Origin: Defluviitalea raffinosedens
Lineage (GTDB): Bacteria > Bacillota > Clostridia > Lachnospirales > Defluviitaleaceae
Direction of reading: 5' to 3'
Length of the DNA: 64,000 nt
NCBI RefSeq assembly: GCF_016908775.1
Contig: NZ_JAFBEP010000005.1
Coordinates: 99,704 to 163,703 of the forward strand
The notes below the pieces were generated by a model. That model saw only the letters and a program-made list of their open reading frames with translations. It had not been told where the DNA came from and ran no database searches. Positions 18,266 to 27,937 of the stretch are shown here, piece after piece; position 1 is the stretch's first letter, and every line of letters starts with the position of its first letter. The translations under genes were made by a program, and so were the position numbers.

Positions 18266-18997
18266 TTATTCTTCAACTTTGTTGGTGATATACTCTTGCA
18301 TTTTTTTATATTGGGCTTCCAAAATAATAATTTTATTGCCTTCTCTGGATATATATCCCTCTTCTTCAATCTTTTTAATCGATCGATTGATGGTTTTAAT
18401 ACTTAAGCCTGACTGATCAGCAATATCCTGGCGAGTGAATTTTAAAACACATTTATTGTTTTCAGCCATCTTTTCATATAAATGAATAAATAAAAGGATA
18501 ACTCTATCGACCCCCTGGGAAAATAGAAAAATCCGTTCTTTTCTTGCTTGTTCTAAAAGATAACTTCCCATGGACTTTGTTTCAAGCAATAAGGTATTAA
18601 TATCATTTCTCATCCATCTTTCAAATTTATCCTTTGAAATCACCAACATTGTACAGGGGGTCACTGTTGTAAGGGTGGTCATATAATTCTGAAGGTCTAG
18701 TAGTATTTCCATAGAGCCAAAGGTTTTAACAGGATAAAACCACATATAGTTGTATACAATCCCAAAAATTCTATAATCCAAAGCTTTAACAATACCTTCA
18801 ACTAAGATATAAACCGTATCTACTTCATTTTTTTCTCTGATAAACACATGATCCTTTTCCATGTGAACAATCTGAAAAGAATCTAGCAGCCACATAGGTG
18901 CGTTTTTTAGATATGCCTCTAAATATTCTTTTTCGGAACCTTTTAGAGTATTTTGTAATGCCATCAGTTTCTTAATATTGCTTTCCGTCTGAGTCAT
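18266..18997 (-). CDS. Crp/Fnr family transcriptional regulator
   Basis: A 243-aa regulator with an N-terminal cyclic-nucleotide-binding-type beta barrel (about 30-145) and a C-terminal winged helix (about 165-235). The recognition region reads FTRQDIADQSGLSIKTINRS followed by KKIEEEGYISREGNKI. No N-terminal cysteine cluster for an Fe-S cluster is present, so it is not a classical Fnr. The cAMP-contact motif of true Crp is not evident, so the effector is unknown. GGGGGA precedes the ATG. It stands alone between a terminator and a gap of about 120 bp before the YczE-like gene, which it might control; this is only a proximity argument. Confidence 0.9.
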   Translation of the reverse strand: MTQTESNIKKLMALQNTLKGSEKEYLEAYLKNAPMWLLDSFQIVHMEKDHVFIREKNEVDTVYILVEGIVKALDYRIFGIVYNYMWFYPVKTFGSMEILLDLQNYMTTLTTVTPCTMLVISKDKFERWMRNDINTLLLETKSMGSYLLEQARKERIFLFSQGVDRVILLFIHLYEKMAENNKCVLKFTRQDIADQSGLSIKTINRSIKKIEEEGYISREGNKIIILEAQYKKMQEYITNKVEE

Positions 18998-19121
18998 TAT
19001 CGGTTCCCCCTTGAGATCATTATATCATATTTTATAAGGTCCTTTATAAATAGCTTTAAGAAACTCTAGGAAATTTCCACTCTCTTGTTTTCTATTAACA
19101 ATCTTTTCACTAATATGCTTC

Positions 19122-19739
19122 TTACCTATTAAACAAAAGAATTTCCAGTCTTTCCGATATGACTTGTATCATAGGCCCGGCTGTAAATGCAGTCACTAAA
19201 GTAATCACACCCAGCTTACCACCTAATAAAACGCCGATTAATACCATAGATATGTCAAACACTATCTTAGTCCTTTTATAATCCCATGAGAGCTTGTCTT
19301 TAATGGTCATCACCAGTCCGGTGAACGGGTCTAATCCGATATCCATAACGATAAAAATCGCCACTCCCGTATATAGCAAAAAACATCCTGTTAGCCCTGC
19401 AAGGATGCGCAATGTCAGTGTATCCGAGACTGCCAATGCACTATAAAGTTTTGTTCCTATGTCTACAAAAAAGCCATAGGGGACAATATATATAAATGTT
19501 CCAATGTTCACATATTTTTTCCCTATAAATAATAATAAAATGATTAGTCCTATATTAACGACATTAGAAGCCATTCCTAACTGCCTGGTGGATAAATTAA
19601 AAAAATTTCTTACGCCGTCATATACAATGCCAATAGGATCATTTCCAAGCATCGTAGAAGCATTAAAAGCTACTCCAACTCCCACGAAAAAAATACCTAT
19701 TAGTCCGTAAATCATTTTCATGCCGCTTTTTAGTTTCAT
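19122..19739 (-). CDS. YczE/YitT-like integral membrane protein
   Basis: A 205-aa, five- to six-helix membrane protein of the YczE/YyaS/YitT group (COG2364-like). Characteristic blocks are GVGVAFNASTMLGNDPIGIVYDG at the first loop (two short runs), the internal repeat VAIFIVMDIGLDPFTGLVM, and GGKLGVITLVTAFTAGPMIQ. The two glycine/aspartate-proline loops suggest an inverted or duplicated hairpin architecture. In Bacillus, YczE affects sfp-dependent antibiotic production, but no general function is established. AGGAAGAGG sits before the ATG. A hairpin separates it from the nucleoside operon upstream. Confidence 0.85.
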   Translation of the reverse strand: MKLKSGMKMIYGLIGIFFVGVGVAFNASTMLGNDPIGIVYDGVRNFFNLSTRQLGMASNVVNIGLIILLLFIGKKYVNIGTFIYIVPYGFFVDIGTKLYSALAVSDTLTLRILAGLTGCFLLYTGVAIFIVMDIGLDPFTGLVMTIKDKLSWDYKRTKIVFDISMVLIGVLLGGKLGVITLVTAFTAGPMIQVISERLEILLFNR

Positions 19740-19798
19740 ATCGGTCCTCTTCCTGTAGTTCTAAGTTATACTTCTGTCTAAACAATCCAAGTAGGAAT

Positions 19799-19836
19799 AA
19801 AGCCATCTTAAAAAGTATTCTCTTTAAGATGGCTTT
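19799..19836 (-). terminator. Terminator at the end of the nucleoside operon
   Basis: A 14-bp stem (19799-19812 with 19823-19836) lies 20 bp after the bmpA stop. The T-run is moderate on the minus strand. Confidence 0.75.
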
Positions 19837-19856
19837 TGTTTTCATATCTTTAAAAC

Positions 19857-20999
19857 TTATTGAATGGGTTCAACTTTTACAAGATTGGTTGGTAAGTCTG
19901 CTACGTTTTCTGCTACGTCGTTTTTATTGATTTGAATACTTCCGTCTGCAATTTTATTATAAATAGCAGTATATTGTTCTTGTGTGAATTGTTTAAATCT
20001 TGAAGTTTCCATTGGTAATTGAACATTATTGGTTTTTACATCGAGAGTCACTGCAGTACCGCCTTCAAAAGTACCGCGATAATATTCATCAATTGCATCG
20101 TAAACAGATTTACTTAAATTCTTCATCGCAGATGTGATAACAGTTTCAGATTCACCGGATTGGTCAACGTCAACACCGATTACTTTAGTTCCTGCGGTTT
20201 CAGCTGCTTTCATAACAGAGTTTCCAACGCCACCACCACAGGCAAAAATAAGTTCTGTTCCTTCATTGTACCATGCTGCTGCTTTAGACATGTTTTCCGG
20301 AGATGCATCAAAGTTACCTACATAGGTGTATTTGATAGTAACATCGCCTTTAGCTAATCCCAATTCTTGTGCTGCATAATCTGCACCCTGGATGAATCCA
20401 TAGCCGAAACGTACAACTGCAGGTACTGCAATACCACCCATAAATCCAAGCTGTCTGTATCCATCCTGTACTGCTGCATAACCTGCTAAAAATCCTGCTT
20501 GTTCTTCAGCATAATAGATTGCTTTTACATTGGATTTGATATCGTAATTATAATCTCCGCTGTGAGGCGCACCATCTATAAGAATAAAGGTTACATCAGG
20601 ATATTTTAATTGCGCATTATATACAGGCACTTCAAAAAGATATCCTGGACATACGATCACTTTTGCACCACCTTTTACAGCAAGGCCAATAGAGGTCATA
20701 ATCGCATCGTCTGATTTCTCAGAGGGTTGATAGTATTTATAGGAAATACCTTTTTGTTCTGCATAGGCTTTAACCCCTTCCCATGAGCCCTGGTTAAAGG
20801 ATTTGTCATCAATAGTTCCTACGTCAGTAATCAATGCCAGTTCTGCTCCAGCGGAGTTGTCCTGTTTTGTTGTAGTTTCCTGAGTTGCTCCACCTGATGT
20901 TTCTTCAGTCTTTGTTGTATTGCTTTGGCCACAGCCAACCAATGCTGTAATACTTACTGCTGCTGCCAACATTAAACTGATTAATTTTCTTTTCATCAT
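19857..20999 (-). CDS. BmpA/PnrA-type nucleoside-binding lipoprotein
   Basis: The surface receptor of the nucleoside ABC importer encoded upstream in the same operon. A signal peptide ends in a lipobox, ALVGC, with the lipidated Cys at residue 23, and a Ser/Thr/Gln-rich linker follows. The Bmp-family body starts with ALITDVGTIDDKSFNQGSWE, including the nucleobase-contacting region, and contains ACGGGVGNSVMKAA and VIGVDVDQSGE. At 380 aa it is normal. GGGGGAG precedes tandem ATG codons. Being the last gene, nine genes from the promoter, is unusual for a binding protein that is normally needed in excess. Confidence 0.92.
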   Translation of the reverse strand: MMKRKLISLMLAAAVSITALVGCGQSNTTKTEETSGGATQETTTKQDNSAGAELALITDVGTIDDKSFNQGSWEGVKAYAEQKGISYKYYQPSEKSDDAIMTSIGLAVKGGAKVIVCPGYLFEVPVYNAQLKYPDVTFILIDGAPHSGDYNYDIKSNVKAIYYAEEQAGFLAGYAAVQDGYRQLGFMGGIAVPAVVRFGYGFIQGADYAAQELGLAKGDVTIKYTYVGNFDASPENMSKAAAWYNEGTELIFACGGGVGNSVMKAAETAGTKVIGVDVDQSGESETVITSAMKNLSKSVYDAIDEYYRGTFEGGTAVTLDVKTNNVQLPMETSRFKQFTQEQYTAIYNKIADGSIQINKNDVAENVADLPTNLVKVEPIQ

Positions 21000-21011
21000 T
21001 ATTTTCTCCCC

Positions 21012-21677
21012 CTAATAATTTTTTGGTTTTTCACCTTTTATGAATTGAACTGCAGAGCTTGTGCCTATTCGCTCACACCCTGCATTTAAAAACATCTCTA
21101 AATCCTTAAGACTTCTTACGCCACCGGCAGCTTTCATCTTGACACCGGGAGCAATATGGGCTTTAAACAGATTAATATCTTCTATGGTTGCACCACCTGT
21201 TCCAAAGCCTGTAGAGGTCTTAATATAGTCTGCTCCTGCTTCGGAAACGATTTTACACATAGCGATTTTTTCTTCTTCTGTAAGATAACATGTTTCAATA
21301 ATCACTTTTAAAATTTTGTCTCCCACAAGCTTTTTAAGTGCAGCTATTTCATCTTTAATTGCTTCGTAGTTTTTATTTTTTACATCGCTGATATTGATAA
21401 CCATATCAATTTCACTGGCGCCATCTTCCAATGCTTTCTGAACTTCAGCCATCTTTGCTTCTTTCACACTATAGCCCAATGGAAAGCCTACTACAGTACA
21501 AATATTGATTTTTTCTCCATAGGTATCATGGACTCTTTTTACATAACATGGTGGAATACATACGGACGCTGTTTGATATTCTATCGCTTCTTCACAGAGC
21601 TTTTGAATATCTTCCCATGCAGCAACAGCTTTCAGCAGTGTATGGTCCACATGCTGCAGCATTTCTTGTATTGTCAT
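21012..21677 (-). CDS. deoC: Deoxyribose-phosphate aldolase
   Basis: This aldolase cleaves 2-deoxyribose-5-phosphate to glyceraldehyde-3-phosphate and acetaldehyde, the last step of deoxynucleoside catabolism. The Schiff-base lysine lies in DYIKTSTGFGTGGAT, and the second catalytic lysine region reads KVIIETCYL. The end segment GAGGVR-like is present as KAAGGVRSLKDLEMFLNAG. Length is 221 aa, typical for the class. GGGGGA precedes the ATG. It lies between the nucleoside phosphorylases and the binding protein in the operon. Confidence 0.95.
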   Translation of the reverse strand: MTIQEMLQHVDHTLLKAVAAWEDIQKLCEEAIEYQTASVCIPPCYVKRVHDTYGEKINICTVVGFPLGYSVKEAKMAEVQKALEDGASEIDMVINISDVKNKNYEAIKDEIAALKKLVGDKILKVIIETCYLTEEEKIAMCKIVSEAGADYIKTSTGFGTGGATIEDINLFKAHIAPGVKMKAAGGVRSLKDLEMFLNAGCERIGTSSAVQFIKGEKPKNY

Positions 21678-21706
21678 TTTATCCCCCTTTTCAAGGTGTA
21701 TTAAGT

Positions 21707-22546
21707 TTAATCTTTTAATGTCTTCCCTATTTCGGTAATGGATTTTGTGATTAATTCTTTAAATAATGGAGCTACCTTATCGGCAGTTTCCTGTACTTCT
21801 TCATGGCTTAAAGGTTGCTCACTCATTCCGGCAGCCAAATTCGAAATACAAGAAATTCCGCATATTTTCATTCCCATATGCTTTGCTGCAATCGCTTCAC
21901 AGGCTGTACTCATCCCTACCGCATCTGCCCCTAAGGTTCTGCACATCCTTATTTCTGCGGGACTTTCATAGTTAGGACCTGAAAGCTGGAGATAAACCCC
22001 TTCCTTCAAGGAAATATTCAAGGAAGCTGCCACATCTTTAATGATATTTCTTAAGTTCTTATCATAGATTTCACTCATATCGGGGAAGCGAACCCCTAAT
22101 TCGTTAATATTTGCTCCTTTTAATGGGGATTCAACAAAACTCGCAATCTGATCCTTAATGAGCATGAAATCTCCCGGCTTAAAATCATAATTTGTTCCTC
22201 CGGCAGCATTGGTCAGAAATAATACTTCTGCTCCCATAAGCTTCATCAATCTTATGGGAAGGACCACATCATCCATAGAGTATCCCTCGTAATAGTGAAC
22301 TCTGCCCTGCATAATCACTACCGGAACCTGATTCACATATCCAAAAATAAATCTTCCTTTATGCCCCGGAACTGTAGATACGGGAAATTCTTCAATATCA
22401 TGATAGTCAAGCACAGCTTCCACCTGTATGGAATCCCCATAATCTCCTAAACCAGAGCCCAATACCAAGGCTACTTTAGGCTGAAATTGAATTTTTTCTT
22501 TGTAGCATTTGTAACATCTTAAAAGTTTGTTGTATCTTCTGTTCAT
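21707..22546 (-). CDS. punA: Purine-nucleoside phosphorylase (trimeric type)
   Basis: This enzyme phosphorolyses inosine, guanosine and their deoxy forms to free base and (deoxy)ribose-1-phosphate. The phosphate-binding loop LVLGSGLGDYGDS and the block VPGHKGRFIFGYV are typical of the trimeric family, as are VLFLTNAAGGTNYDFKPGD and CEAIAAKHMGMKICGISC. It has 279 aa. It belongs to the PunA/XapA group, not the hexameric DeoD group. AAAGGAGGG precedes the ATG. It sits 12 bp after the pyrimidine phosphorylase gene, so both nucleoside classes are handled by adjacent operon members. Confidence 0.93.
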   Translation of the reverse strand: MNRRYNKLLRCYKCYKEKIQFQPKVALVLGSGLGDYGDSIQVEAVLDYHDIEEFPVSTVPGHKGRFIFGYVNQVPVVIMQGRVHYYEGYSMDDVVLPIRLMKLMGAEVLFLTNAAGGTNYDFKPGDFMLIKDQIASFVESPLKGANINELGVRFPDMSEIYDKNLRNIIKDVAASLNISLKEGVYLQLSGPNYESPAEIRMCRTLGADAVGMSTACEAIAAKHMGMKICGISCISNLAAGMSEQPLSHEEVQETADKVAPLFKELITKSITEIGKTLKD

Positions 22547-22557
22547 ACTGCCCTCCT

Positions 22558-23883
22558 TTATACATATTTCACTATTTTATCTTTTTCAATCCTTGCAAGG
22601 ATTAAAGGTCTTTCCGTAGGTGTAGTATCTTCAATAGTAAATGCTTCTATTAGTTTGTCTTCTGATGCCTTAAATAATTCTTGATTATTCGCATATAAAG
22701 TAGCTAGAACTTCTCCTTTTTCTACATATTTCCCTACTTTGTTCCTAAGTATAATGCCTGCTGAATAATCAATCGCGCTGTCTTTGGTTTCTCTGCCGGC
22801 ACCTAAAAGCATCGATGCTATACCACAGTCTTCTGAATTGATACGGGTAATATATCCTGATTTTGGCGCTTTCACTTCATAAGACCACTTAGCTTTTTCA
22901 AACTTATCCGTATCTTTTATTACGGAAGCATCTCCGCCCTGAGCTTCTACCATGCTGATAAGTTTTTCCAGGGCTTTTCCGTTTGCAATAGCGTCTCTTG
23001 CCATTTGTATGCATTCCGGAAGTTCTCCTTTTCCTGCCAGATACAGCATATTCCCTGCCAGACGAATACAAATTTCTGTCAGGTCTTCCGGACCATGCCC
23101 TTTTAAAGTTTCAACCGCTTCAATCACTTCTAGTGCATTTCCAATATTATTGCCAAGAGGGATGTCCATATCCGTAATTAAAGCAGCGGTTCTTCTTCCT
23201 GAGTTTTCTCCGATTTTTACCATGCATTCTGCCAGGGCAATTGAGTCTTCAAGACTCTTCATAAAGGCTCCGCTTCCGGTTTTAACATCCAGAAGGATAC
23301 AATCACTGCCTGCAGCTAATTTCTTACTCATAATAGAAACTGCAATAAGAGGAATACTGTCTACCGTAGCAGTTACGTCCCTTAAAGCATACAGCTTTTT
23401 ATCTGCCGGGGTTAAATTCCCCGATTGTCCGATGACACTTAACCCTGCTTTATTGACCACATCAAAGAATTCTTCCTGGGTCAGGGACAACTTGATACCG
23501 GGAATTGATTCCATCTTATCAATGGTCCCTCCTGTATGCCCTAAACCTCTTCCGGACATTTTTGCTACCTTTACGCCATAGGAAGCTACGATAGGCGCAA
23601 TGATTAAAGTGGTTTTGTCTCCTACGCCCCCTGTTGAATGTTTATCTACCTTAATGCCCTCGATACCTGAAAGATCTACCGTATCTCCGGAACGGGCCAC
23701 TGCATCTGTCATGATAAAAATTTCTTCCTCAGTCATTCCTTTAAAGTATACGGCCATTAAAAATGCCGACATTTGATAATCAGGAATATTCCCTGCAACG
23801 TATTCTTCAATCAGGTATCTGATTTCTGCTTCCGTTAAAGCTTCACCATTTCTTTTTTTCATAATAAGGTCATACATTCTCAT
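22558..23883 (-). CDS. pdp: Pyrimidine-nucleoside phosphorylase
   Basis: This enzyme phosphorolyses thymidine, uridine and deoxyuridine. The signature KHSTGGVGDKTTLIIAPI is followed by SGRGLGHTGGTIDKMESIPG. A C-terminal PYNP domain (about 345-430, with MLGAGRETKDSAIDYSAGI) is present. At 441 aa the length matches Pdp of Bacillus. The ATG has only AAGGAT at long spacing; a second in-frame ATG two codons later is possible. It follows the permease genes by about 24 bp and starts the catabolic half of the operon. Confidence 0.95.
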   Translation of the reverse strand: MRMYDLIMKKRNGEALTEAEIRYLIEEYVAGNIPDYQMSAFLMAVYFKGMTEEEIFIMTDAVARSGDTVDLSGIEGIKVDKHSTGGVGDKTTLIIAPIVASYGVKVAKMSGRGLGHTGGTIDKMESIPGIKLSLTQEEFFDVVNKAGLSVIGQSGNLTPADKKLYALRDVTATVDSIPLIAVSIMSKKLAAGSDCILLDVKTGSGAFMKSLEDSIALAECMVKIGENSGRRTAALITDMDIPLGNNIGNALEVIEAVETLKGHGPEDLTEICIRLAGNMLYLAGKGELPECIQMARDAIANGKALEKLISMVEAQGGDASVIKDTDKFEKAKWSYEVKAPKSGYITRINSEDCGIASMLLGAGRETKDSAIDYSAGIILRNKVGKYVEKGEVLATLYANNQELFKASEDKLIEAFTIEDTTPTERPLILARIEKDKIVKYV

Positions 23884-23907
23884 TGGTAAAACAAATCCTT
23901 TCTATCA

Positions 23908-24861
23908 TTATCTGCTGCCTTTGTCGTATGGAATTCCTGCCGCTTTTGGCGCCTGAGAATTTTTAGAAACACAAGCGAGAACAATAAGCGTAGCCATATA
24001 AGGAATCATCTTATAAACTTCATTGGAAATCGGCAAGTCTTTGAGGACTGGAATACCTGAATAGGTGCTGGCTAATGTCTTCATAATCCCGAAGAAAAAG
24101 GCTGCTCCTAAAACCCCTCTCGTTCTCCACTGTCCAAAGATTAAAACTGCCAATGCCAGGAATCCATATCCGGCAACGCTGCCGTTAAAGTTAGTTGAAG
24201 TTGGGATAACAAATATCAGTCCTCCTATACCGGCTAACACCCCCGAAATAATTACACCCGCATATCGGATTTTATAAACGTTGATTCCTACGGAATCGGC
24301 TGCCTGAGGATGCTCTCCGCAGGCTCTTAGTCTTAATCCGAATTTTGTATTATTAATCAGGATGTTTGAAAGGATATATATTGCCACACCGATATATGTT
24401 GTAATATAGCAGTTCTGAAAGAACATAGGACCGATAAGGGGTATATCTCCCAAAACAGGAACCTTGGCAATATGGAAAGTATCTGTAAACTGTATTTGTT
24501 GAACCCCTTGAATCATTCTTGCCATAAAAATTGCCACTGCCGGAGCAAACATGTTTAATGCTGTTCCGCTGATGGTCTGGTCTGCCTTAAGATTAATAGA
24601 TGCAAAGGCATGAAGCAGTGAAAAAATCCCTCCGCTGACACCGGCAATAAGAATTGCCAATAGTAAAAGTCCCTGACCGCTTAAAGTATTTTGAAAAATA
24701 TTGATAAAAAAGATACTGATAAAAGCGCCCATTACCATAATGCCTTCTAAAGCAATGTTAACGACACCGCTTCGCTCAGAGAACATACCGCCTAATGCAA
24801 CGATTAAAAGAGGAATCGCAAAAAACATCGTCTGCTGAACAATGAAATATAAGATACTCAT
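23908..24861 (-). CDS. Nucleoside ABC transporter permease (second subunit)
   Basis: An inner-membrane permease of the BPD_transp_2 family with about nine helices, 317 aa, partner of the preceding permease. Family blocks include RSGVVNIALEGIMVMGAF and GEHPQAADSVGINVYKIRY, the latter the coupling loop that meets the ATPase. It corresponds to NupC (YufQ) of the Bacillus nupNOPQ-type guanosine transporter. Its ATG overlaps the stop of the upstream permease (ATGA), with GGAGGGTGA before it, indicating translational coupling. Confidence 0.92.
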   Translation of the reverse strand: MSILYFIVQQTMFFAIPLLIVALGGMFSERSGVVNIALEGIMVMGAFISIFFINIFQNTLSGQGLLLLAILIAGVSGGIFSLLHAFASINLKADQTISGTALNMFAPAVAIFMARMIQGVQQIQFTDTFHIAKVPVLGDIPLIGPMFFQNCYITTYIGVAIYILSNILINNTKFGLRLRACGEHPQAADSVGINVYKIRYAGVIISGVLAGIGGLIFVIPTSTNFNGSVAGYGFLALAVLIFGQWRTRGVLGAAFFFGIMKTLASTYSGIPVLKDLPISNEVYKMIPYMATLIVLACVSKNSQAPKAAGIPYDKGSR

Positions 24862-25955
24862 ATTTGCTCACCCTCCTTCTTGCTGTTTGTCATAAGTGTA
24901 CGGATAATGGTTTTGAATAATAACGCAAAGGCTCCAAAGTAAACAATTGCCGAAATGATAATATCAATAACTTCCGGTACGAAGTTGTAAAGCTGAAGAT
25001 TGTATCCGCCAACGGTGATATGGGCGATAAACAGTCCTGCAAATAAAATGCCGATTGGATTGGATAATCCAAGCAATGCCACAAATATACCGTTAAAGCC
25101 TTCCGGCGCTATAACGTCTAATACCTGAATATATTTTCCTGAACCTGCAAGATAAAGCAGTGAGCCTCCTATTCCGGATAAAGCCCCGGCAATGACCATG
25201 GATAAAACAATATTTCTTTTAGAATTAATCCCTGCATATTTGCTGGCAAATGGATTGTATCCGCAGGCTTTTAATTCGTATCCGAAAACAGTTTTTTCAA
25301 TTAAAATATAGATAAGGACTACAAAAAGAATCGCTATAAAAATTCCGATGGTCATATTAGGCCCCAGGAATTGATCCAAACCTGCTCTTGGTAAATTGGC
25401 ACTCTGTGCAACGGGCTTGGATTGGTTCTTTACCTGGTCATAAACATTTTTAACCACTAAAATATTGACAAGATACATTCCAATATAATTCATCATAATG
25501 GATGAAATAACTTCATTCACATTGGCTATGGCTTTTAAAAGTCCCGGAACAAGTCCCCATAATGCTCCTGCAGCCGCAGCGCCTATAATGGCAACAACCC
25601 AGTGAATCTGATCTGGCAACCAGGTCCACTTTACTCCGATATAAACCGCTACAAAGGCACCCATGGTAAATTGTCCTGAAGCACCAATGTTAAATAATCC
25701 AGTTTTAAAAGCAAACCCTACGGATAAACCGGTCATAATAATAGGAGTCGCTACGTAGAACATTTGACCGATTCCAAAGGCTCCATCCGCAAAACTTCCC
25801 TGTAAAATCATCAGAAATCCCGGAAACGCCTGGGATGGATTACTGAATAAAAGTATCAGAAGACCAAATAACAGACCTGCTATAATTGCTAATACGGATG
25901 AAGAAAAATTAAGAAGCGCTTTATTTTCCCCTTTTTGTTTTTTATTAGCTGGCAC
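24858..25955 (-). CDS. Nucleoside ABC transporter permease (first subunit)
   Basis: A second BPD_transp_2 permease, about 366 aa. Blocks include FKTGLFNIGASGQFTMGAF and ELKACGYNPFASKYAGINSK, the coupling loop. It corresponds to NupB (YufP). I choose the GTG at 25953-25955, eight bases after GAGG. The reading frame is open further upstream to 25994, but that start lies deep inside the ATPase gene and has no ribosome binding site. With GTG the two genes overlap by 11 bp. It ends in an ATGA overlap with the next permease. Confidence 0.9.
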   Translation of the reverse strand: MPANKKQKGENKALLNFSSSVLAIIAGLLFGLLILLFSNPSQAFPGFLMILQGSFADGAFGIGQMFYVATPIIMTGLSVGFAFKTGLFNIGASGQFTMGAFVAVYIGVKWTWLPDQIHWVVAIIGAAAAGALWGLVPGLLKAIANVNEVISSIMMNYIGMYLVNILVVKNVYDQVKNQSKPVAQSANLPRAGLDQFLGPNMTIGIFIAILFVVLIYILIEKTVFGYELKACGYNPFASKYAGINSKRNIVLSMVIAGALSGIGGSLLYLAGSGKYIQVLDVIAPEGFNGIFVALLGLSNPIGILFAGLFIAHITVGGYNLQLYNFVPEVIDIIISAIVYFGAFALLFKTIIRTLMTNSKKEGEQI

Positions 25956-27480
25956 TGGATACACCTCTTTTCGTACCTGCCATATAAAGACCAAGTTCCT
26001 GAACTGTCACTTCCTCCGGTCTTACATCAGCAACAATTTCTCCTTCATACATAACTAAAATTCTATCGCTTAAAGTCATTACTTCATCTAATTCAAAGGA
26101 TACTAAAAGAACTCCTTTGCCTTTATCTCTTTGTTCAACCAATTGCTTATGCACATATTCAATGGCCCCTACATCAAGGCCTCTTACCGGTTGAACCGCA
26201 ATAATAAAATTAGGGTCTCTATCCAACTCCCGGGCAATAATCGCTTTTTGCTGATTTCCTCCGGACATACCACGGACAATTGAATCTTCTCCCTGGCCAC
26301 AGCGGATATCAAATTTTTCTATAAGATATTTAGCATACTGACTGATTTCTCCAAATTTTAAAAACCCTTTCTTCTGGAACTTCGGCTCAAAATAAGATTG
26401 AAGCACCAGATTTTCTTTCAGGGTATAATCTAATACCAAGCCATATTTTTGTCTGTCTTCCGGAATATGTGCCAGTCCGTCAAGGCATTTATTGCGAATG
26501 GTTTCGTTTGTGACGTCTTTTCCTTTTAGTTTTATCTTGCCTCCATCGATGGGCATCAACCCGGTAATGCCGTATACCAATTCTGACTGACCGTTGCCAT
26601 CAATACCGGCTATGCAGACAATTTCTCCTGCTCTCACCTGAAGGGAAACATTCTTTACAATATGTTTGTGGGTGTGCTTTGATTTGATGCATAAATCCTG
26701 AACTTCCAATACCGGTTCTCCCGGATTCATTGCTTTCTTATCTACAGAGAGGTTTACTTTTCTTCCAACCATCATTTCCGACAGTTCTTCTTTGGAAGTG
26801 GTTGCAACATCCACTGTACCGATGTATTTGCCTTTGCGGAGAACACTGCATCGGTCCGCTACAGCTTTGATTTCATTTAATTTATGGCTTATGAATATAA
26901 TGGATTTGCCTTCAGAAACCAGTTGTTTCATGACTTTTAGAAGTTCATCGATTTCCTGAGGTGTTAAAACTGCTGTAGGCTCATCAAAGATAAGGATATC
27001 GTTGTCGCAGTAGAGCATTTTTAAAATTTCTACTCTCTGCTGCATACCAACGGTAATATCCGAGATATAAGCATCCGGATCGATTTTAAATTTATATCTT
27101 TCACTTAATTCTAGGATTTTTTCCCTTGCAGCATCCATTTTAAGAAAACCTTTGTTGGTGGTTTCTCTTCCTAATACAATGCTTTCTAATACAGTAAAAT
27201 TATGAACCAGTTTAAAGTGCTGGTGCACCATACCGATACCTAAATTGTTCGCATCATTGGGGTTATTGATTTTTACCGGTTTCCCATTGATTCTAATTTC
27301 TCCTTTTTCCGGCTGATAAAGTCCGAACAAAACACTCATTAAAGTGGATTTCCCTGCTCCGTTTTCTCCTAACAGGGCATGAATTTCTCCTTTTCGTACG
27401 TGCAGGGTGATGTCATCATTTGCTTTAAAGTTACCAAAGACTTTCGTAATATGATTCATCTCTATTACATTTTCCACCAT
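25945..27480 (-). CDS. Nucleoside ABC transporter ATP-binding protein (tandem ATPase)
   Basis: A 511-aa protein with two fused ABC domains that powers the two permeases. The first domain has Walker A GENGAGKST, signature VGMQQRVEI and Walker B ILIFDEPTAVL. The second has a degenerate Walker A (IDGNGQSE), an intact signature MSGGNQQKAI and a Walker B-like strand without the Glu (FIIAVQPVRGLD). One active and one degenerate site is normal for NupA (YufO)/RbsA-like ATPases. I start at the ATG 27480, with AAGGAGGGG upstream; the frame is open for seven more codons that overlap the cdd stop. Confidence 0.93.
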   Translation of the reverse strand: MVENVIEMNHITKVFGNFKANDDITLHVRKGEIHALLGENGAGKSTLMSVLFGLYQPEKGEIRINGKPVKINNPNDANNLGIGMVHQHFKLVHNFTVLESIVLGRETTNKGFLKMDAAREKILELSERYKFKIDPDAYISDITVGMQQRVEILKMLYCDNDILIFDEPTAVLTPQEIDELLKVMKQLVSEGKSIIFISHKLNEIKAVADRCSVLRKGKYIGTVDVATTSKEELSEMMVGRKVNLSVDKKAMNPGEPVLEVQDLCIKSKHTHKHIVKNVSLQVRAGEIVCIAGIDGNGQSELVYGITGLMPIDGGKIKLKGKDVTNETIRNKCLDGLAHIPEDRQKYGLVLDYTLKENLVLQSYFEPKFQKKGFLKFGEISQYAKYLIEKFDIRCGQGEDSIVRGMSGGNQQKAIIARELDRDPNFIIAVQPVRGLDVGAIEYVHKQLVEQRDKGKGVLLVSFELDEVMTLSDRILVMYEGEIVADVRPEEVTVQELGLYMAGTKRGVSSAS

Positions 27481-27497
27481 CCACAGCCCCTCCTTAC

Positions 27498-27923
27498 TCA
27501 TGATTGCAAATCGGCTTTTGTAAAACTTAACGGCAACAATTCTTCCAACAAATATTCCTTATACTCTGTTTCGCTTTTTGCTAAAATTACTTTAAAGCGC
27601 TTTGGATCGCAAAACTCAGCCATGACCTGTCTGCATACGCCACAGGGTGCGCAGTAATCCCCTTCACCTTTTTTAACTGCAGCGGGTCCTCCTACGATGG
27701 CAATGGCTTCAAAATCCATTTGCCCTTCTGAAACAGCCTTAAAAAAAGCAGTTCTTTCCGCACAATTTGTTGGGGTATAAGAGGCATTTTCAATATTGCA
27801 TCCTAAATAAATTTTCCCGTTACTCCCCAGCAAAGCAGCACCCACTTTAAATTTGGAATAGGGAGAATAGGATTTTTCCCTTGCCTGAAATGCTTTTTCG
27901 ATAAGTTCCCTGTAATCTGCCAT
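27498..27923 (-). CDS. cdd: Cytidine deaminase
   Basis: A zinc enzyme that deaminates cytidine and deoxycytidine to uridine and deoxyuridine, feeding the pyrimidine phosphorylase of the same operon. Motifs are NCAERTAFFKAV (zinc Cys plus the proton-shuttling Glu) and PCGVCRQVMAEF (two zinc Cys). The length of 141 aa and the three-cysteine site mark it as the tetrameric class. It starts 14 bp after deoB. Confidence 0.96.
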   Translation of the reverse strand: MADYRELIEKAFQAREKSYSPYSKFKVGAALLGSNGKIYLGCNIENASYTPTNCAERTAFFKAVSEGQMDFEAIAIVGGPAAVKKGEGDYCAPCGVCRQVMAEFCDPKRFKVILAKSETEYKEYLLEELLPLSFTKADLQS

Positions 27924-27937
27924 TTAAGATTGCTCCT

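Noticed and set aside
22952..23581. Long open frame opposite the pyrimidine phosphorylase gene
   Set aside because: It is fully antisense to a well-supported enzyme gene, has no ribosome site and no recognisable domain.
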